The notes beneath the pieces were generated by a model, which saw only the letters and a program-made list of their open reading frames with translations, had not been told where the DNA came from and did no database searches. A program made the position numbers and the translations under genes. This document shows, in pieces, positions 60,240-64,000 of a stretch of 64,000 nucleotides of DNA (within the stretch, counting starts at the first letter, position 1; every line of letters starts with the position of its first letter). Origin of the DNA: Limnovirga soli (GTDB lineage Bacteria; Bacteroidota; Bacteroidia; Chitinophagales; Chitinophagaceae); contig NZ_WHPF01000015.1 of assembly GCF_013106755.1 (NCBI RefSeq), positions 1-64,000 of the forward strand. Direction: 5' to 3'.

Positions 60240-60392
60240 GCTGCAGGATAAATATGGGCAAACAGCCATCATAATTGTACACAATAACTGCATAACAGGC
60301 AGTTTAGAAATCCGGTAAAATAATCTCCGCGTCAAACTTAACAACCGTTAGCTTGGTTTACATTTGTAGCCACAAATAAAAATAGTACTGAT

Positions 60393-61289
60393 ATGCTTAA
60401 AAACATTGCAGTTATAGGTGCCGGCACCATGGGTAATGGTATTGCCCATGTATTTGCCCAATATGGTTTTAGTGTTACATTAATTGATGTAAATGCAGCT
60501 CAACTGGAAAAGGCTGTAGCCACCATTACCAAAAATTTTGACAGGCAGGTGGCAAAAGGCACTTTAACTGCAGAACAACAACAACAGGCATTGGCTTTAA
60601 TAAATACCAATACCCATATTACCAGCGGTGTAAAAGAAGCCCAGCTGGTGGTAGAAGCGGCTACAGAAAATATAGACCTTAAACTGCAAATATTTAAACA
60701 GCTGGATGAAGCTGCCCCGGCAGATTGCATTTTGGCTTCTAATACATCGTCTATTTCCATAACAAAAATAGCAGCGGCAACTAAAAGACCGGAACAGGTG
60801 ATTGGTATGCATTTTATGAACCCCGTACCAGTAATGAAACTGGTAGAAATTATTAACGGCTATGCTACCAGCAAAACTGTAACCGATACCATTTTTGCCC
60901 TAAGTACACAATTAAACAAAGTACCCTGCGTGGTAAACGATTACCCCGGTTTTATTGCCAATAAAATTCTAATGCCCATGATTAATGAAGCGATTTACAG
61001 CTTATACGAAGGCATTGCAGGCGTTACAGAAATAGATACCATCATGAAACTGGGTATGGCCCACCCCATGGGACCTTTACAATTAGCAGATTTTATTGGG
61101 CTGGATGTATGCCTGAGCATTTTAAACGTTTTATACAATGGCTTTGGCAATACCAAATATGCGCCATGCCCCCTTTTGGTAAATATGGTTACTGCCGGTA
61201 AACTGGGCGCAAAAAATGGCGAAGGCTTTTATACCTACACACCGGGGAGTAAAGAATTGGTGGTAAGCAAACAGTTTACAAAAGAATAG
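60393..61289 (+). CDS. 3-hydroxybutyryl-CoA dehydrogenase
   Basis: The 298-residue protein has the NAD-binding motif GAGTMGNGIAHVFA (9-22), the family residues SNTSSISITKIA and GMHFMNPVPVMKLVEII (catalytic His), and the C-terminal domain motif MGPLQLADFIGLDVCL. It oxidises (S)-3-hydroxyacyl-CoA, or reduces acetoacetyl-CoA, in fatty-acid or butyrate metabolism. No other pathway genes are adjacent. It is a single-gene unit. Confidence 0.95.
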   Translation: MLKNIAVIGAGTMGNGIAHVFAQYGFSVTLIDVNAAQLEKAVATITKNFDRQVAKGTLTAEQQQQALALINTNTHITSGVKEAQLVVEAATENIDLKLQIFKQLDEAAPADCILASNTSSISITKIAAATKRPEQVIGMHFMNPVPVMKLVEIINGYATSKTVTDTIFALSTQLNKVPCVVNDYPGFIANKILMPMINEAIYSLYEGIAGVTEIDTIMKLGMAHPMGPLQLADFIGLDVCLSILNVLYNGFGNTKYAPCPLLVNMVTAGKLGAKNGEGFYTYTPGSKELVVSKQFTKE

Positions 61290-61323
61290 AAATAAGGATT
61301 AGCTGCATAGCATTATCAGCCGC

Positions 61324-61340
61324 AAAAGTGTGCGACGCAA
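61324..61340 (+). repeat. Dispersed core repeat, copy 30 (forward, one change)
   Basis: AAAAGTGTGCGACGCAA, one base from the core, with complete shoulders (AGCTGCATAGCATTA before, TAAAGCCC and GCCGGGCTA after), the clearest full-length unit (about 61301-61373). Confidence 0.85.
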
Positions 61341-61396
61341 GTAAAGCCCAAAAGTGTTACTTATGCCGGGCTACAAACAATTGCATGCCCTAAAAA

Positions 61397-62641
61397 TTAA
61401 GCCAGTTCTATCACCGTTATTTCGGGCATAATACCAACGCGGCCGGGGTAACCTATAAAGCCATAGCCCCGGTTTACATATAATTTTTGATTGCCGCTTT
61501 GGTATAGTCCGGCCCATTCTTTATAAAACCATTGTACGGGGCTCCATTTAAAATAGGGGTTTTCCAGGCCAAACTGCATGCCATGGGTATGGCCGCTTAG
61601 CATAATATCAATATCGCTGTAATGTGGGCGAACTTCTGCATCCCAATGGCTGGGATCGTGGCTCATTAATATTTTAAAAGGGTATTTTTCGGTGCCGGCA
61701 TAGGCTTCCTTCATTTTACCATATTTGGGAAAATTGCCAAATGCACTCCAGTTTTCTATTCCTAATAACGCAATTTGTGCATTGTCTTTTTCCAGCGCCA
61801 CATGTTCGTTCATTAGCAAACGCCAGCCCAAATTGGCATGCACGGTTTTAAGGTCTTCCAGATTTTTTGCTTTTTCAGCCGGGGTAGGCCATGCAACATA
61901 ATCGCCATAATCGTGATTACCCAGGGTACTAAATACACCCATAGGTGCTTTAAGCCGGCTAAATACATCCATATATTGCTGCATCTCGGTGGAACGGTCG
62001 TTTACCAGGTCTCCGGTAAATAAAATAATATCGGGGTTTTGTGCCAGCACCAAATCAACCCCTTTTTGAACGGCGGCCTTATCGTTAAAGCTACCGCTAT
62101 GTATATCACTAATATGTACAATTTTAAACCCTTTAAAAGCTGCCGGCAGGTTGTTAAATGCCAGCTTAACTTTTTTAACCTGGTAATTATATTTATTAGA
62201 AAAACCATATAGCAAAGTAGAAAAAAGTCCACCACCTAAGGCAATACCCAGCCAGCTTAAAAACACACTACGGGTAATGGCTCCTTCCTGTGCAAAATTG
62301 GCACCGGTGCCGGGGAACAACTTTGCCATAAGCCACATGCTGCCGCGGCGAATATCATCTACCAGGAAAAAAACACTACCAATGATTTTGGCAAAAAACA
62401 ACCCCACCAAAATGGCAAACACATAATTTCTAAACGCAATATTGGTTTGAAAAAATTGTACAAACGGGAACAATGCAATGGTAATAATGCCAATGGCAGA
62501 TATGGACCAGTAAATGGAATAGATGGTCCATTTCATTTTCTCAGAACTGTTTTGCGATACTGTGCGCAGAGCCATAAACACATAGCAATCTATCAATAGC
62601 ATTACAATTAAAATAATCCACCAGCTGGATGTATTGCGCAT
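61397..62641 (-). CDS. Membrane-bound metallophosphoesterase
   Basis: The 414-residue protein has four or five N-terminal helices and a C-terminal calcineurin-like domain with all motifs: HISDIHSGSF, GDLVNDRS, LGNHDYGDY, MSHDPSHWD and SGHTHGMQFG. It resembles the YaeI/YkuE group of membrane phosphoesterases that act on lipids in or near the membrane. Substrate unknown. Confidence 0.93.
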   Translation of the reverse strand: MRNTSSWWIILIVMLLIDCYVFMALRTVSQNSSEKMKWTIYSIYWSISAIGIITIALFPFVQFFQTNIAFRNYVFAILVGLFFAKIIGSVFFLVDDIRRGSMWLMAKLFPGTGANFAQEGAITRSVFLSWLGIALGGGLFSTLLYGFSNKYNYQVKKVKLAFNNLPAAFKGFKIVHISDIHSGSFNDKAAVQKGVDLVLAQNPDIILFTGDLVNDRSTEMQQYMDVFSRLKAPMGVFSTLGNHDYGDYVAWPTPAEKAKNLEDLKTVHANLGWRLLMNEHVALEKDNAQIALLGIENWSAFGNFPKYGKMKEAYAGTEKYPFKILMSHDPSHWDAEVRPHYSDIDIMLSGHTHGMQFGLENPYFKWSPVQWFYKEWAGLYQSGNQKLYVNRGYGFIGYPGRVGIMPEITVIELA

Positions 62642-63027
62642 ACCAAATAATTTTTTACAAAGTACAATAAATACACAGAGATTGTTCGCAACTATTCTAT
62701 AAATGGTTACCCGTAAATTATCTGCTATTTATTTTGAGCCCGACTGTACAGCTTTATTGGGCTGTACTTGCGTCGCACACTGCAGGGTTCGGGGTGCATG
62801 GCGGCTGAGCTAAGATTATCTGGGAAAGACTAAGCAAATGCTTGAAGAGGCTGATTAACCAATAGCTTTTTAAGGTTATCAGATAAAATTGGTTGATGAT
62901 TACTTTTGTATCTGCACGTTTCTATAAATACAATTAGACAATGCTGTACAAAAAATTATCCATCTTCCTCCTCTTCTTTCAAATCAATCAGCCCTGACTA
63001 TTAAACTTCAACAAGAATGTTGAGATC
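62642..63027. other. 386-bp gap
   Basis: Holds the altered repeat copy 31 (62768-62784) and otherwise AT-rich sequence without a gene. An AAGGTTATC/GATAA-containing stretch near 62870 is unexplained. Confidence 0.5.
62768..62784 (-). repeat. Dispersed repeat, copy 31 (reverse, 3' end altered)
   Basis: TTGCGTCGCACACTGCA keeps the first 13 bases of the core. Confidence 0.75.
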
Positions 63028-64000
63028 TTATTTACCCATCATTCCTCTATACAAATCAATAATCTCGTTTACCTGTTTGGTTAAAGAGTAATACTTAATT
63101 ACAAATTCACGGGCTTTGCTGCTTTGGGTAAAATAGCTTTCCGGGTTTTGGGTGTATGCTACTACTTCATCTGCAATTGCTTCGGGGTTAAAGCCATCAA
63201 ACTTGTAACCTACCCCACCAAAATCTAATTGCTTAATACCGCCCACATTGCTTACAACAGGTATACAGCCGCAACTCATGGCTTCTAATAATGCGAGTGG
63301 TAAACCTTCAAAATCGCTGGTAAGCAAAAAAATATCAATTTGCTTGTAAACGCTTAATGTATCGTTTAGTTTGCCGGGTAATTGTATAATACCATCCAGT
63401 TTGTATTCAGTAATTTTTTGGCGCAGCATATCATCATCAGGGCCATCGCCTACCATGATAAATTGTATGGCCGGATTTTTTTTATGTATTGCTGCTGCAA
63501 CTTCCACCCACCTGTCTACCCGTTTTTGCGGACGAAACCTGGCCACTAAACCTACCGTTAAAGTTTGTGCCGGCTGCAATTGCATACGGTGGTTACAGTA
63601 AAATTTATTGGTATCTATGCCGTTTAAAATAGTGATTTCCTTTTGGGTTTTAAAAAACCAGCCCTTGCGGTATTTACGCACTACTTCGCCTACTTCTTCT
63701 GATACATAAATCAGGCAATCAAAAAAACCATAGGTTAAACCACTCAGGTAATAATTGTATTTATCGTAAAAGTTTACCAGGTTATGTTCGCTGTAAATAA
63801 ATTTGGTTTTGCGGCAAAACAATTTTGCTACAATGCCCATCCAGCCGGCAACTGGTAAGTGCATATGCACTACATCGTATTGGCCTTTGGCAATATCACG
63901 TAAAAACTGAATGTATTGAAACAGAAAAGCAGGGGTAGTAATACGGTAATAAAAGAAGTTGCGGATATTGGGTGCTACTTCATCCTTTAAACCCAGCTTT
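63028..64000 (-). CDS. GT4-family glycosyltransferase, N-terminal end beyond the window
   Basis: The reverse frame is open to the window edge, so the start is missing; at least 323 residues are present. It shows the GT-B/GT4 pattern: VVHMHLPVAGWMGIVAK, YSEHNLVNF in the acceptor half, LTVGLVARFRPQKRVDR, and the donor-sugar motif DFEGLPLALLEAMSCGCIPV. It transfers a sugar from an activated donor, probably to a cell-surface polysaccharide; the sugar is unknown. A stop at 63028 ends it. Confidence 0.92.
   Translation of the reverse strand, partial: KLGLKDEVAPNIRNFFYYRITTPAFLFQYIQFLRDIAKGQYDVVHMHLPVAGWMGIVAKLFCRKTKFIYSEHNLVNFYDKYNYYLSGLTYGFFDCLIYVSEEVGEVVRKYRKGWFFKTQKEITILNGIDTNKFYCNHRMQLQPAQTLTVGLVARFRPQKRVDRWVEVAAAIHKKNPAIQFIMVGDGPDDDMLRQKITEYKLDGIIQLPGKLNDTLSVYKQIDIFLLTSDFEGLPLALLEAMSCGCIPVVSNVGGIKQLDFGGVGYKFDGFNPEAIADEVVAYTQNPESYFTQSSKAREFVIKYYSLTKQVNEIIDLYRGMMGK

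Noticed and set aside
541-62784. CRISPR array made of the 17-bp repeats
   Set aside because: Copies are kilobases apart, in both orientations and outside any regular spacing; no cas genes.

Overview
The window is chromosomal DNA of a Bacteroidota bacterium, most likely in or near the Chitinophagaceae. Supporting features are type IX secretion (T9SS) C-terminal sorting domains, LytTR/LytS and propeller-type (Reg_prop/Y_Y_Y) two-component systems, Bacteroidota-style TAnnTTTG promoter boxes, SusD-era style lipoproteins with short lipoboxes, AT-rich intergenic DNA, and paired mrdA-rodA. No tRNA, rRNA, transposase, integrase or CRISPR array was seen.

Layout. 0-9.3 kb: the start of an S74/T9SS surface protein (cut by the window edge), a propeller histidine kinase with its LuxR-type regulator, a prolyl oligopeptidase, an ApbE flavin transferase and a T9SS cargo protein. 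9.4-13.9 kb: an accessory island with a zinc-ribbon protein, an AbiEii/AbiEi toxin-antitoxin pair with a long palindromic operator, an orphan lipoprotein bounded by 25-bp direct repeats and an attC-like foldable element, and a small orphan gene. 14.4-25.3 kb: a carboxylesterase, then a MacB/FtsX-like transporter set (permease, ATPase, TolC) beside a LytTR regulator and two LytS-type kinases. 25.7-29.2 kb: PBP2 and RodA. 29.4-35.9 kb: small genes, a DUF2975/HTH pair, an erythromycin-esterase-like protein, a membrane-anchored winged-helix regulator and a serine hydrolase. 36.0-43.5 kb: a TetR-controlled YbhGFSR-like ABC exporter whose two ATPase halves are separate genes flanking an acyl-carrier-like ORF. 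43.9-49.4 kb: a full S74/T9SS surface protein, a PH-domain protein and a photolyase cluster. 49.7-64 kb: lipoproteins with calcium-type Asp repeats, kynureninase, an SDR, GDPD, PaiB, Mrp, 3-hydroxybutyryl-CoA dehydrogenase, a metallophosphoesterase and a partial glycosyltransferase.

The most striking pattern is a 17-bp core, ACAAG(T/A)GTGCGACGCAA, present in 31 intergenic places (25 exact, 4 with small differences at one end, 2 decayed). It has semi-conserved shoulders and often forms inverted doublets that always have the same relative arrangement. It occupies most inter-operon gaps longer than about 100 bp, never lies inside an operon's short junctions, and is absent from the accessory island. 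This looks like a REP/BIME-type element family of the host chromosome.

Other points worth attention are a photolyase of the FeS-BCP/PhrB type that has lost the Cys residues of its iron-sulfur loop, a neighbouring photolyase-like protein with its FAD domain first, a carrier-like protein lacking the phosphopantetheine serine inside an exporter operon, twin TetR operators, and 11-bp phased TTTAC repeats in front of a winged-helix regulator.
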